Below are positions 1-8,316 of a DNA stretch of 36,851 nucleotides, one piece after another. The translations under genes and the position numbers were made by a program. The notes under the pieces are model-generated. The model saw only the letters and a list, made by a program, of their open reading frames with translations, did not search any database and was not told the DNA's origin. Source of the DNA: Streptosporangiaceae bacterium (GTDB taxonomy: Bacteria; Actinomycetota; Actinomycetes; Streptosporangiales; Streptosporangiaceae); NCBI GenBank assembly GCA_030041275.1, contig JASHOE010000130.1, forward strand, positions 1-36,851, given 5' to 3'. The stretch's first letter is position 1. Every line of letters starts with the position of its first letter.

Positions 1-3000
1 CGGCGCCGACCGTCAGCCGGATCCGGTCCGACACCGCCAGCCCTGCCTCACGCCGGGCCTGCTGGACGATCCGCACCACGTCGCGCGCGGTCCCCTCGGC
101 CGCTAGCTCGGGCGTCACGACCGTGTCGAGTTCCACCAGCCCGGTGTTCCCCGGCAGCGCCGACGTCGACTCCGGGTGCACGGCGGTGAGCCGGACCTCG
201 TACTCGCCGGCTTGAAGCTCGACTCCCGCGGCGGACACGGAATCGCCGGATTGGTCGACGTTCCCCGCCTTGACGGCCCGGATGACCTCCTGCACTCTGG
301 CGCCGACCCGGGGGCCGAGCACGCGGGGGTTCACCGTCAGCTCGAAGCGGCCGAGGCTGGCCGGGTCGGCCGTCAGCACGACCTCCTTGACATTCACCTC
401 GTCGCGGATCAAGCCGGCGTACGGCTCGAGCGCTGCGGCGTCCGGGTGCGCGACCGTGAGCCGGGCGAGCGGCAGCCGGACGCGCAGCCCGCGCGCCTTG
501 CGAAGGCCGAGTGCTGTGCTGCACACCGTGCGGACCAGGTCCATGGCGTCGGCCAGCGCGGAGTCCGCCGGCCAGCTGGCGAGCGACGGCCAGTCGGCCA
601 GGTGCACGCTCTCGCCGCCGGTCAGCCCGCGCCAGATCGCCTCGGTAGTCAGCGGCAGCAGCGGCGCCGCGGCCCGGCTGACTGCCTCCAGCACCGTCCA
701 CAGCGTGTCCAGTGCCGCCCGGTCACCGGCCCAGAACCGGTCCCGCGACCGCCGGATGTACCAGTTGGTCAGCACTTCGAGGTAGTCCCGGAGCTCCTGG
801 CACGCGCCGCCGACGTTGTAGACGTCGAGCAGTTGCTCCATCGACGTCACCGCGGCGCGGGTCTTGGCCAGGATGTAGCGGTCCAGCACGTGCTCGCTCG
901 CCGTGCTCTCCGCGGCCTGGTACGACTCCGCGTTCGCGTACAGGGCGAAGAAGTAGTACGAGTTCCACAGCGGCAGGATCGCCTGGCGCACCGCGTCCCG
1001 GATGGCGCCATCTGATACCGCGACATCGCCGCCGCGCAAGATCGGGCTGGCCATCAGCAGCCAGCGGATCGCGTCCGAGCCGAAGGCGTCGAACACCTCG
1101 TTGACGTCGGAGTAGTTGCGCAGGCTCTTGGACATCTTCTGGCCGTCGCTGCCGAGCACGATGCCGTGGCACACGCAGTCGCGGAATGCCGGGCGGTCGA
1201 ACAGCGCGGTGGCTAGTACGTGCAGCGTGTAGAACCAGCCGCGAGTCTGCGGCGTATACTCCACGATGAAGTCGGCAGGGTAGTGCGATTCAAACCAGTC
1301 GGCGTTCTCGAACGGGTAGTGCACCTCGGCGTACGGCATCGACCCGGACTCGAACCAGCAGTCAAGCACCTCAGGCACCCGGCGCATGGTGGACCTGCCG
1401 GTCGGGTCGTCTGGGTTCGGCCTCGTCAGGCCGTCAATGCCGGGCCGGTGCAGGTCGTCCGGGCGCACGCCGAAGTCGCGCTCGAGCTCGTCCAGCGACC
1501 CGTACACATCGGTGCGCGGGTAGTCTGGGTCGTCGCTCTGCCAGACCGGGATCGGGGAGCCCCAGTACCGGTTGCGGGAGATCGACCAGTCCCTGGCGTT
1601 CTCCAGCCACTTGCCGAACTGGCCGTCTTTCACGTGCGCGGGAACCCAGGTGATCTGCTGGTTCAGCTCGACCATCCGGTCGCGGAACTTGGTGACCTCC
1701 AGGAACCAGCTCGACACCGCCTTGTAGATCAGCGGATTGTCGCAGCGCCAGCAGTGCGGGTAGGAGTGCGTGTAAGCCTCGAGCCGCACCAGGCTGCCCT
1801 GCTCCTGCAGCTTGGCGGCGATGCCCTTGTTGGCGTCGAACACGTGCTGACCCTCGAAGTCGGGCACGACGCCGGTGAACCGGCCATGCTCGTCCACGGT
1901 CAGCACCGTCGGGATGCCTGCCGCGGCGCACGCCTCGGCGTCTGCCTCGCCGTAAGCCGGTGCCATGTGCACCACGCCGGTGCCGTCCTCGGTGGTGACG
2001 TCCGCCGAGAAGATCACCCGGAAGGCGTTCCCCGTGCCGAACTTTTCGGCGTCGGTGAGATAAGGGAGCAGCGGCTCGTACCGCCTGCCGGCCAGGTCGG
2101 CGCCGGTCAGCTCGCCAACGACGACCGCACCTTCCAGCTCGCGCTCATAGGCGGCCTGCCGGTCTTTGGCCAGGATGTAGCGGTCGCCATCCTTCGCCAG
2201 CACCACGTAGCTGATGTCGGGGCCGACCGCGACGGCCTCGTTGGACGGCAGTGTCCACGGCGTCGTGGTCCAGGCCAGCAGCCATTCCCCGGTCTCCAGC
2301 TTGAACTGCACGGTGACCGACGGGTCCTGGCGGTCGCGGTAGACGTCGTCGTCCATCCGAAGCTCGTGGTTGGACAGCGGAGTCTCGCACCGCCAGCAGT
2401 ACGGGAGCACCTTGAAGCCCTCGTAGATCAGCCCCTTCTCCCAGAGCTGCTTGAAGGCCCACATCACGCTCTCCATGTAGGAGAGATCGAGGGTCTTGTA
2501 GTCGTTGTCGAAGTCGACCCAGCGCGCCTGCCGCGTCACGTAGTCACGCCACTCGCGTGTGTAGCGCAGCACCGAATCGCGGCAGGCAGCGTTGAACTTC
2601 TCGATGCCCATCTCGATGATCTCGGGCTTACCCGAGATTCCGAGCAGCCGCTCGGCCTCCACCTCGGCGGGCAGGCCGTGGCAGTCCCAGCCGAAGCGCC
2701 GCTCGACCCGGCGACCCTGCATGGTGCGGAACCTGGGCACCACATCTTTGACGTAGCCGGTGATCAGGTGGCCGTAGTGCGGCAGGCCGTTGGCGAACGG
2801 CGGGCCGTCGTAGAACACGAACTCGCGATCAGCGGGACGCTGCGCAATCGACCGCCGGAAGGTGTCGTTCGCGGCCCAGTACGCGAGCACGCCTTCCTCG
2901 AGCTCGGGAAAGCTCGGCTGCGCCGGCACCCCGTTGCCCGGCTGCCCGGCAGCCTTCGCGGTCTCGGCCCTGGGGTAAACGGGACTGCGATAAACGCTCA

Positions 3001-3001
3001 T
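1..3001 (-). CDS. ileS: Isoleucyl-tRNA synthetase, 3' end outside window
   Basis: Charges tRNA-Ile with isoleucine in the cytoplasm. The leftward frame is open from the ATG at 3001 to the window edge, giving about 1000 residues of a protein usually near 1040, so only the C-terminal tip is missing. The class I signature appears as HYGH (residues 75-78, inside [12 protein letters not shown]) and the second signature as KMSKS (622-626). The zinc-type pairs YCWRCE and HCWRCD are also visible. The HYGH form and overall sequence resemble Mycobacterium tuberculosis IleS, the eukaryote-like type 2 enzyme often linked to low mupirocin sensitivity; that resistance is family knowledge and is not shown here. 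The start gives [10 protein letters not shown] and is preceded by AAGGAC about 11 bases upstream. Expression is probably set by the T-box leader immediately upstream. Identification is secure. Confidence 0.97.
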   Translation of the reverse strand, partial: MSVYRSPVYPRAETAKAAGQPGNGVPAQPSFPELEEGVLAYWAANDTFRRSIAQRPADREFVFYDGPPFANGLPHYGHLITGYVKDVVPRFRTMQGRRVERRFGWDCHGLPAEVEAERLLGISGKPEIIEMGIEKFNAACRDSVLRYTREWRDYVTRQARWVDFDNDYKTLDLSYMESVMWAFKQLWEKGLIYEGFKVLPYCWRCETPLSNHELRMDDDVYRDRQDPSVTVQFKLETGEWLLAWTTTPWTLPSNEAVAVGPDISYVVLAKDGDRYILAKDRQAAYERELEGAVVVGELTGADLAGRRYEPLLPYLTDAEKFGTGNAFRVIFSADVTTEDGTGVVHMAPAYGEADAEACAAAGIPTVLTVDEHGRFTGVVPDFEGQHVFDANKGIAAKLQEQGSLVRLEAYTHSYPHCWRCDNPLIYKAVSSWFLEVTKFRDRMVELNQQITWVPAHVKDGQFGKWLENARDWSISRNRYWGSPIPVWQSDDPDYPRTDVYGSLDELERDFGVRPDDLHRPGIDGLTRPNPDDPTGRSTMRRVPEVLDCWFESGSMPYAEVHYPFENADWFESHYPADFIVEYTPQTRGWFYTLHVLATALFDRPAFRDCVCHGIVLGSDGQKMSKSLRNYSDVNEVFDAFGSDAIRWLLMASPILRGGDVAVSDGAIRDAVRQAILPLWNSYYFFALYANAESYQAAESTASEHVLDRYILAKTRAAVTSMEQLLDVYNVGGACQELRDYLEVLTNWYIRRSRDRFWAGDRAALDTLWTVLEAVSRAAAPLLPLTTEAIWRGLTGGESVHLADWPSLASWPADSALADAMDLVRTVCSTALGLRKARGLRVRLPLARLTVAHPDAAALEPYAGLIRDEVNVKEVVLTADPASLGRFELTVNPRVLGPRVGARVQEVIRAVKAGNVDQSGDSVSAAGVELQAGEYEVRLTAVHPESTSALPGNTGLVELDTVVTPELAAEGTARDVVRIVQQARREAGLAVSDRIRLTVGA

Positions 3002-3272
3002 CTGGTAGTACGTCCTTGCGGCGGTCTGCTGGTCCTCGGTGGCGCTGGCCGTCGTGGTCAGGCGCTAGTGCGAGGACGACGCGCCCACTCCCGCGCGGGC
3101 GTACCGCGGTACCACCTCGCTTGTCCCGGGAGATCCCGCGACCGCTTGTTGGCTGGCTGTGACGGGCCAGACCCGTCCGGTTCTAGTCAGGCCCGCCCGG
3201 TCACCTTCTCGGGCGCTGAGCAGGCCCTTTCTTCCGGAGGCTCCCCGGTGATAGCCGGATCATCGCCGCGTC
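3002..3272 (-). promoter_or_regulatory. T-box riboswitch leader of ileS (isoleucine, AUC specifier)
   Basis: Read leftward, the leader first shows a short hairpin CCGG-CTATCA-CCGG whose loop holds ATC at 3252-3250, an isoleucine codon acting as specifier. It is followed by GGGAGCCTCCGGAAGAA, typical of T-box leaders. The conserved T-box AGGTGGTACCGCGG lies at 3117-3104. The very short stem I and close likeness to the M. tuberculosis ileS leader place it in the translational, actinobacterial class. No hairpin with a U-run was seen before ileS. The likely Shine-Dalgarno AAGGAC (3017-3012) can pair with GTCCT at 3077-3073, a possible sequestering arm (inference). Uncharged tRNA-Ile would be expected to free the ribosome site. 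Confidence 0.92.
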
Positions 3273-3278
3273 AGAACA

Positions 3279-3284
3279 AGTCTA
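3279..3284 (-). promoter_or_regulatory. ileS: Candidate -10 box of the ileS T-box transcript
   Basis: TAGACT read leftward fits TANNNT and lies about 25 bases before the specifier stem, a suitable place for transcription to start. No convincing -35 hexamer is present. Confidence 0.4.
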
Positions 3285-3337
3285 GCCGGTCCCGGCAACC
3301 GGTATTCGGAGACGCACGCCCGCGGAGGAGTGCACGT

Positions 3338-3343
3338 TACAGT
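3338..3343 (+). promoter_or_regulatory. -10 box, leaderless promoter of the ureohydrolase gene
   Basis: TACAGT ends exactly six bases before the GTG at 3350, so transcription would begin at the start codon. A GGAGGA motif lies upstream but about 20 bases away, too far for a normal ribosome site, which supports the leaderless reading. Confidence 0.55.
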
Positions 3344-3349
3344 CGTGCG

Positions 3350-4105
3350 GTGCGGACGCTGGCGGTTCCCTACCATCTGGACGACCACCTGCCGGACCTG
3401 GACCTGCCGCTGGCCGCAGCCGCCGTGATCACGGCGGACCTGGGCACCGGGGATCCCTGGACTCGGATGGCCGTCCTGTACAGCCGGCTGGCCGAGGTGG
3501 TGGCCGGCGCGATCACGGACCGTGGCGTCCCGGTGGTGATTTCCGGCGACTGCACCACGGCCCTGGGCACGGTGGCCGGGCTGCAGCGCGCGGGACTCGA
3601 TGCCGGGGTCGTATGGTTCGACGCGCACGGTGACCTGCACACGCCTGCCACCACGTCATCCGGCTACTTAGGCGGGATGCCGCTGCGGCTGCTCGTGGGT
3701 GCTTGCCCGGAGCTGATCGGCGCCAGCCTCGGCTTGCGCGCTGTGCCGGAAGACCAGGTACTGCTCGTCGGAGCCCGAGACCTGGACCCGCCCGAAGTCA
3801 GCTACCTAGCCGGAGCGGCGATCCGCACGTGCGATGTGGCCGCACTTGACCTGGCCGAACCGAACCTGGCAGCGCTGCCCAGCGGACCGCTCTACGTGCA
3901 TCTCGACGTGGACGTCATCGACTGTGCCGAGATTCCGGGCCTCCGCTTCCCAGCACCCGGCGGGCCGGGCCGTGCTGTCGTCGCTGCTGCGCTGCGAACG
4001 CTGCTCCGGACCGGCCGGGTCGCGGCGGTAGGGCTAGCGTGCACGTGGCAGCCCGGCCATGGCGCATCGGCCACTATCCGCTCGCTGCTGGCGGTGCTGG
4101 CCTGA
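3350..4105 (+). CDS. Arginase/agmatinase (ureohydrolase) family protein
   Basis: A 251-residue member of the Mn-dependent ureohydrolase fold, whose members hydrolyse arginine, agmatine, formiminoglutamate or related guanidino compounds. Metal motifs are visible in order: SGDC (residues 65-68, where the family usually has GGDH), DAHGD (91-95) and DVDVID (186-191). The His of GGDH is a metal ligand in arginase and is replaced by Cys68, so substrate and activity cannot be assigned. At 251 residues it is shorter than typical arginases (about 300). The GTG at 3350 was chosen because a TACAGT box sits six bases upstream and the fold begins directly after it. Open frame continues far upstream, but that part is antisense to ileS and its leader. 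The 3' end overlaps the convergent YjbR gene by 32 bases. Confidence 0.85.
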   Translation: MRTLAVPYHLDDHLPDLDLPLAAAAVITADLGTGDPWTRMAVLYSRLAEVVAGAITDRGVPVVISGDCTTALGTVAGLQRAGLDAGVVWFDAHGDLHTPATTSSGYLGGMPLRLLVGACPELIGASLGLRAVPEDQVLLVGARDLDPPEVSYLAGAAIRTCDVAALDLAEPNLAALPSGPLYVHLDVDVIDCAEIPGLRFPAPGGPGRAVVAAALRTLLRTGRVAAVGLACTWQPGHGASATIRSLLAVLA

Positions 4106-4454
4106 CCCGGCCATCGCCACCCCGGTAGCCCGCCGCTACCCCCTTGGGAACGCACATCCGCCAGGCGTCGAGGACAAGCTCCTCCATCTCTGCATGGTCG
4201 AGCGCGCTCAGCCGCGCGTGCACCCAGTGATAGCGCATATCCGACGTGCTCGGCAGCGAGAACTTGTCGGGTTCGCCGGCGACCAAGGCCGCCCGCTCGT
4301 CCTTGGGGAAGCCGAACCCCATGATCGTCTCGTCGCGAGAGAAGGCCAGAAACACGATCCGCCCCACTCGGAACTTCACCCGGTCGTGGACTAGCACCTC
4401 GTATGCCCTAGGCAGCGTGCTGGCGAGGCCGCGCACCTCGTCGATTGTCACCAC
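4074..4454 (-). CDS. MmcQ/YjbR family protein
   Basis: A 126-residue protein matching the small YjbR/MmcQ (DUF419) family, a CyaY-like fold often annotated as DNA-binding, whose cellular role is unsettled. Family-like features are the N-terminal helix VRGLASTLPRAYE, the strand region VGRIVFLAFSRDE, the segment YHWVHARLSAL and the closing helix EELVLDAWRMCVPK. The last residues, after about 108, look disordered and lie in the overlap with the ureohydrolase gene. The start is a GTG with CAGACT exactly six bases upstream and no Shine-Dalgarno, so leaderless translation is likely. Confidence 0.85.
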   Translation of the reverse strand: MVTIDEVRGLASTLPRAYEVLVHDRVKFRVGRIVFLAFSRDETIMGFGFPKDERAALVAGEPDKFSLPSTSDMRYHWVHARLSALDHAEMEELVLDAWRMCVPKGVAAGYRGGDGRVRPAPPAASG

Positions 4455-4460
4455 GCGGTT

Positions 4461-4466
4461 AGTCTG
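4461..4466 (-). promoter_or_regulatory. Candidate -10 box, leaderless promoter of the YjbR gene
   Basis: CAGACT read leftward keeps the two most conserved -10 bases (A2, T6) and ends six bases before the GTG at 4454. Confidence 0.4.
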
Positions 4467-4539
4467 CCGTGGCGCACCGACAGTCCACTCGCGGGCTTGC
4501 CGGTTGATCGGCCGCCTCGCGGGCTGGCCGTCGGGGACC

Positions 4540-4545
4540 TAGTCT
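4540..4545 (+). promoter_or_regulatory. -10 box, leaderless promoter of the Lon-domain gene
   Basis: TAGTCT ends six bases before the ATG at 4552. The adjoining GGAGG touches the ATG with no spacer, so it is unlikely to serve as a ribosome site and the leaderless reading is preferred. Confidence 0.55.
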
Positions 4546-4551
4546 CGGAGG

Positions 4552-5220
4552 ATGACCACGCGGCTGCCGCTGTTCCCGCTCGGGAGCGTCCTGTACCCAG
4601 GCCTGGTGCTGCCGCTGCACGTCTTCGAGGAGCGTTACCGCACGCTCGTCGCGGACCTGCTGGCCGGCCCGGAGCCTCGCCGGTTCGGCGTGATCGCGAT
4701 CCAGCAGGGCCGAGAAACCGGTGCCGACGGAGTCTCGGCGCTGTATCAGACGGGCTGCACCGCCGTGCTACGCGACGTAGAGAAATACCCAGACGGCCGT
4801 TTCGAACTAGTCACGGTCGGAACGGACCGGTTCCGGCTGGTGCAGCTTGCTGACCCGGCGCCGTATTTCTCCGGCGAGGTCGAGCTGCTGCCCGAGGAGG
4901 TCGGCGACGCGGCCGCGGTGGCCGCGGCGGTGCCCGCCGTGCAGCGCCAGTTCCGGTCCTATCTTGAGTTGCTCACCGAGCGCGGCCGGGCGCAGATCAC
5001 CATCTCCGACTTGCCGGACGAGCCGCTGCTGCTGTCGTACCTGATCGCGGCCGCCGTCGTGGTAGACCTCCCGGTGAAGCAGCAGCTGCTCGAGGAGCCG
5101 GACGGGCTGCGCCGGCTCGCGGCTGAGCGCTCGCTGCTCGCCGCCGAGATGCAGATGATTCGCTCGCTGACCCTGACCCCGGCGCCCGAACTGCGTTACA
5201 CGCCGTACAACCAGAACTGA
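4552..5220 (+). CDS. LON peptidase substrate-binding domain protein
   Basis: A 222-residue protein consisting only of the Lon N-terminal (LAN/PUA-like) substrate-recognition domain. The diagnostic opening is LPLFPLGSVLYPG followed by LPLHVFEERYR (about residues 5-29), then RFGVIAIQQG and later the helical part with PVKQQLLEEPD. There is no AAA+ module and no Ser-Lys protease domain, so it is not a protease. Stand-alone proteins of this type are common in actinobacteria and are presumed to bind proteins or peptides; the partner is unknown. It faces the encapsulin gene convergently, with a perfect hairpin between them. Confidence 0.92.
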   Translation: MTTRLPLFPLGSVLYPGLVLPLHVFEERYRTLVADLLAGPEPRRFGVIAIQQGRETGADGVSALYQTGCTAVLRDVEKYPDGRFELVTVGTDRFRLVQLADPAPYFSGEVELLPEEVGDAAAVAAAVPAVQRQFRSYLELLTERGRAQITISDLPDEPLLLSYLIAAAVVVDLPVKQQLLEEPDGLRRLAAERSLLAAEMQMIRSLTLTPAPELRYTPYNQN

Positions 5221-5234
5221 GCGCAGAGGTCAGG

Positions 5235-5251
5235 GGCGAGCGCAGCTCGCC
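5235..5251. terminator. Hairpin between the convergent Lon-domain and encapsulin genes
   Basis: GGCGAGC-GCA-GCTCGCC forms a perfect seven-base-pair stem in the 33-base gap between two convergent genes. There is no T-run on either side, so it is a probable bidirectional stem terminator or 3'-end stabiliser, not a classical intrinsic terminator. Confidence 0.5.
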
Positions 5252-5253
5252 GG

Positions 5254-6066
5254 TCAGCTCGACCCGGTCGGCGTCCGCAGTGCGACGGCGGCCTCGGCCG
5301 TGAGTAGCTGGAACGTGAACGTCTCCTGCAAGTACAAGGTGACGTCGGTGTCGGTGTGCGACAGGTAGCCGATGGCGAAGTCCTGGCCGAGGTGCAGGCC
5401 GAAGTCGCCGCCGCGTGCCGTCAGGACGACTGCGCCGGAGATCGCCGGCGCCCAGATGAGTTCGCCGTCCAGCACGTTGCGCAAGTGCCGAATGATGGGG
5501 TAGCCGTGGTCGCTGGCCTCGCTGACGGCTGTATAGGTCTCCGCCGACAGCACCGCGGTGTACGGACCATCCACGCCCGCCGCGCGCAGCTGCCCCGCAG
5601 CCCGCGCGAACGCCATCGGGTAGTCCGCCGGCTCGGCCGGGAGGATCAGCGGCGGGTTGCTCGCGCCGGGCACGATGCCGCCTATCCCCGCCGCCGCGTA
5701 GCCCGCGAAGATGGCCTGGTCTTCGGCGAAGGCGATCTGCCTGGCGGCGTCCCGCGCCGGCTGCCAGTCGGAATCCTCCGCGCCGCGAGCGACGTCGTCG
5801 ATCTGGTCACGGCTGAGCACGAACGGCACGCGAAGCTCGACGAGTGGCAGGACCTGACGCTGTCTCGCCTGCACCCCCTGGCCGGGCGGGTCGATGCTGG
5901 CCTGGTGGCCGGTGCCGATCGCGGCGGTGTCCAGTCCGGCCGGCCCGTGCACGTCCACGATGCGCCGGCCGGCGAGATAGCGCTTCAGCGTCCGCGCCGT
6001 CTCCTGCTCGATCTCGGCCCATGCCTCGTCGGAAACAGGCGCGAGCTCGCGATGCAGGTTGTTCAT
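5254..6066 (-). CDS. enc: Family 1 encapsulin shell protein (Linocin-M18/Cfp29 type)
   Basis: A 270-residue capsid-like shell protein with the HK97 fold that self-assembles into a protein nanocompartment in the cytoplasm. Recognisable family segments are the N-terminal MNNLHRELAPVSDEAWAEI, the stretch VPFVLSRDQIDDVARGAED, the P-domain-like ARQIAFAEDQAIFAGY and the C-terminal IGYLSHTDTDVTLYLQETF. The length matches the family (about 265-285). Its ATG overlaps the DyP stop codon in an ATGA arrangement, implying translational coupling. The gene order, peroxidase first and shell second, is the same as Rv0799c-Rv0798c in M. tuberculosis. The cargo is almost certainly the DyP peroxidase, which ends in a loading peptide. 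Confidence 0.95.
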   Translation of the reverse strand: MNNLHRELAPVSDEAWAEIEQETARTLKRYLAGRRIVDVHGPAGLDTAAIGTGHQASIDPPGQGVQARQRQVLPLVELRVPFVLSRDQIDDVARGAEDSDWQPARDAARQIAFAEDQAIFAGYAAAGIGGIVPGASNPPLILPAEPADYPMAFARAAGQLRAAGVDGPYTAVLSAETYTAVSEASDHGYPIIRHLRNVLDGELIWAPAISGAVVLTARGGDFGLHLGQDFAIGYLSHTDTDVTLYLQETFTFQLLTAEAAVALRTPTGSS

Positions 6067-7166
6067 GTCGATGTTTCTCCTCGGAGGCTGCCGATACTGA
6101 GTGAGCCATCGCCGTACGACGCAGTCTGGTCCGGTTCCGGCCGGGCGGACTGGCGGTCAGCGCTGAGCGTGTCAAAGTCATCGAGCAGTGATTGTGACGG
6201 CACGAAGAACAGGTTCCCGGTAACGGCCCGGCTGAAGTCCAGGATGCGGTCGTAGTTTCCCGGCGGAGCGCCGACGAACATGTTCTGCAGCATCTGCTCG
6301 GTCGTGCTCGGCGAGCGCGCGTACCCGATGAAGTAGGTGCCGAATTCCCGGCTGGCCAGGGCGCCGAACGGCATGTTGTCCCTGACGATCTTGATCTCCT
6401 CGCCGTCGACCTGGATCGTGGTCAGCGCGTTGTGCGCGAATGTCGGCTTGACGTCGTCGGCCAGCTCGATGTCCGCGAGCTTGGTCCGGCCGATGATCTT
6501 CTCCTGCTGCTCGGTCGGCAGCGTGTTCCAGGCGTCGAGATCGTGCAGGTACTTCTGCACGATGACGTAGCTGCCGCCCTTGTATGCGGGCTCCTCGTCG
6601 CCGATCACGGCGGCCAGTACCGCGGCTGTGCCGGTGGGATTCTCCGTTCCGTCCACGAAGCCCAGCAGGTCGCGTTCGTCGAAGTAATTGAAGCCATGCA
6701 CCTCGTCAGCCACCGTCACGGCCCCGGAAAGCCTGTTCATGATCTGGCTGGCCAGCTCGAAGCAGAGGTCCATGCGCGTAGCCCGGATGTGGAACAGCAG
6801 GTTGCCTGGTGTGCACACGGCGTGCCGGCCGTCGGCGAAGATCTCGGTGAACGGGTGCAGGCCGGCCGGCCGCGGCAGGTCCGTCAGCCGGTCCCACGCC
6901 GCGGCGCCTATTCCGGTTACGCAGCTCAGTCGTCCGTTCAGGTCGCGGAATCCGACGGCCCTGACCAGCGCGGATACGTCGGCGCACAAACTCCGGACCG
7001 TCGTTGCGCTCGTGTCGGCACGGTTGACAACAACCACGAGGAAGATGGCGGCTTTGGTCAGCGGCGAGACTACCGCCTGCGGTTCTGCTGGCCGAGCGGG
7101 CCGGGACGGCTGGACCTGCTGGGCTGGGCCGGCGGGGATCGGCGCGGCCGGAGCATCGGTGCTCAC
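6063..7166 (-). CDS. DyP-type haem peroxidase, encapsulin cargo
   Basis: A 367-residue dye-decolourising peroxidase. It shows the GxxDG signature as GFVDGTENP with catalytic Asp172, the probable haem-ligand His245 in FAHNALTT, and the distal Arg262 in IVRDNMPFG. Residues about 353-363 read DGSLSIGSLRG, closely matching the known encapsulin cargo-loading peptide of actinobacterial DyPs. It is joined to the body by a hydrophilic linker rich in Arg, Pro, Glu and Asp. The GTG at 7166 was chosen over upstream codons because the preceding region is low-complexity, CAGGAT lies exactly six bases upstream and an AGGA is also present. It is the first gene of the encapsulin operon. It probably uses peroxide to oxidise an unknown substrate inside the shell. 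Confidence 0.95.
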   Translation of the reverse strand: MSTDAPAAPIPAGPAQQVQPSRPARPAEPQAVVSPLTKAAIFLVVVVNRADTSATTVRSLCADVSALVRAVGFRDLNGRLSCVTGIGAAAWDRLTDLPRPAGLHPFTEIFADGRHAVCTPGNLLFHIRATRMDLCFELASQIMNRLSGAVTVADEVHGFNYFDERDLLGFVDGTENPTGTAAVLAAVIGDEEPAYKGGSYVIVQKYLHDLDAWNTLPTEQQEKIIGRTKLADIELADDVKPTFAHNALTTIQVDGEEIKIVRDNMPFGALASREFGTYFIGYARSPSTTEQMLQNMFVGAPPGNYDRILDFSRAVTGNLFFVPSQSLLDDFDTLSADRQSARPEPDQTASYGDGSLSIGSLRGETST

Positions 7167-7172
7167 CCGCCA

Positions 7173-7178
7173 ATCCTG
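7173..7178 (-). promoter_or_regulatory. Candidate -10 box of the DyP-encapsulin operon
   Basis: CAGGAT read leftward ends six bases before the GTG at 7166. The same bases contain AGGA, which could instead act as a ribosome site, so either leaderless or leadered translation is possible. Confidence 0.35.
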
Positions 7179-7269
7179 TCGCATGGCCGACCCGGCCGGT
7201 CGGCCACCCGCCGGAATGGGTCCGCGGACGGCTTGGTTGCTGCGGGTAAGGCGACCGCGGGAGGGCGCA

Positions 7270-8283
7270 ATGAGCACGACAACGCATGCCGGGGGCGCTA
7301 GTCCCGTCGATTTTGTCGAGTTCGGGGATTACGGCGACTTCCGCCCGAAACAGCGGCCGGCCGGAACGCGGGATGGCGAGTTCATCCGGCCGGGCTACAG
7401 GTTCCAGGGCCGGATCACGGCCGACGGCTCAAGCGGCTACCCGGCGGAGCCCGGTCGCTACCACCTCTATATCTCCTGGGCCTGCCCGTGGGCCAACCGC
7501 ACGGCCATCGTGCGCGCACTGCTCGGCCTGCAGGACGTGATTTCGATGTCCGCGGTCGATCCGGTCCGCGATGGCCGCGGCTGGGCGTTCCGGGCGGGCG
7601 ACGGCTATGGCCTGGATCCGGTCAACGGCTTCGCATTCTTGCGCGAGGCGTACGAAGCGACCGAGCCGGGCTACGACGGTCATGTATCGGTGCCGGTGCT
7701 GTGGGACAAGCAGGCCGGGCGCATCGTCAGCAACAATTTTCCCGACATAACCCTCGACCTGGACACCCAGTTCGGGGCGTGGGCCGACCCGGCGTACGAC
7801 CTGTACCCCGAGGCGCTGCGACCGCAGATTGACGAGCTGAACGAGCTCATCTATGCGACGGTGAACAACGGCGTGTACCGGTCCGGGTTCGCCACCACGC
7901 AGGACGCTTATCACCACGCCGTCACCCGGCTGTTCACGACCCTCGACGAGCTCGACGAGCGGCTGGCCGACCAGCGTTATCTGTTCGGCGACGCGATCAC
8001 CGAAGCCGACGTGCGGTTGTATGTGACGCTCGCCCGGTTCGATGTGGTCTATTACTCGCACTTCAAGTGCAACCTGCGCCGGATCGCCGACTATCCGAGC
8101 TTGTGGGGGTATTCGCGCGACCTCTACGGGCTGCGAGCGTTCGGCGACAACACCAGGTTCGATCAGATCAAGCGGCACTACTACACGACTCACCCGCAGC
8201 TGAACCCGTCCCGCATTGTGCCCGATGGACCACTGCTCGACTGGAGCGCCCCCGCCGAGCGGGATCGGCTCACGAGCCGCTGA
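7270..8283 (+). CDS. Xi-class glutathione S-transferase-like hydroquinone reductase
   Basis: A 337-residue protein of the glutathionyl-hydroquinone reductase (YqjG/ECM4, xi-class GST) family. The thioredoxin-like domain carries the catalytic motif SWACPWANRT with Cys72. The C-terminal helical domain includes DELDERLADQRYLFG and the family stretch ADVRLYVTLARFDVVYYSHFKCN. Known members remove a thiol from thiol-hydroquinone adducts. Actinomycetes generally use mycothiol, so the natural thiol here is uncertain. The ATG at 7270 has a good GGGAGG ribosome site five bases upstream. The start lies only about 100 bases from the divergent DyP start, so the two share an upstream region. Confidence 0.93.
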   Translation: MSTTTHAGGASPVDFVEFGDYGDFRPKQRPAGTRDGEFIRPGYRFQGRITADGSSGYPAEPGRYHLYISWACPWANRTAIVRALLGLQDVISMSAVDPVRDGRGWAFRAGDGYGLDPVNGFAFLREAYEATEPGYDGHVSVPVLWDKQAGRIVSNNFPDITLDLDTQFGAWADPAYDLYPEALRPQIDELNELIYATVNNGVYRSGFATTQDAYHHAVTRLFTTLDELDERLADQRYLFGDAITEADVRLYVTLARFDVVYYSHFKCNLRRIADYPSLWGYSRDLYGLRAFGDNTRFDQIKRHYYTTHPQLNPSRIVPDGPLLDWSAPAERDRLTSR

Positions 8284-8304
8284 CCAGCACTGCGGCTGCA
8301 GAGG

Positions 8305-8310
8305 TAGCGT
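8305..8310 (+). promoter_or_regulatory. -10 box, leaderless promoter of the MpaB-ABC1 operon
   Basis: TAGCGT ends six bases before the GTG at 8317. A weak -35 resembling TTGACA (TGACCA at 8281) lies 18 bases upstream. Confidence 0.55.
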
Positions 8311-8316
8311 GACGCT

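Noticed and set aside
1220..3349. Long rightward open frame running into the ureohydrolase gene
   Set aside because: It is antisense to ileS and its T-box leader and has no family character. Only the part from the GTG at 3350 reads as a real protein.
7292..7305. GGGGC-GCTA-GTCCC, one mismatch from a DosR box
   Set aside because: It lies inside codons 8-12 of the GST gene, downstream of the start, where an activator site would not be expected.
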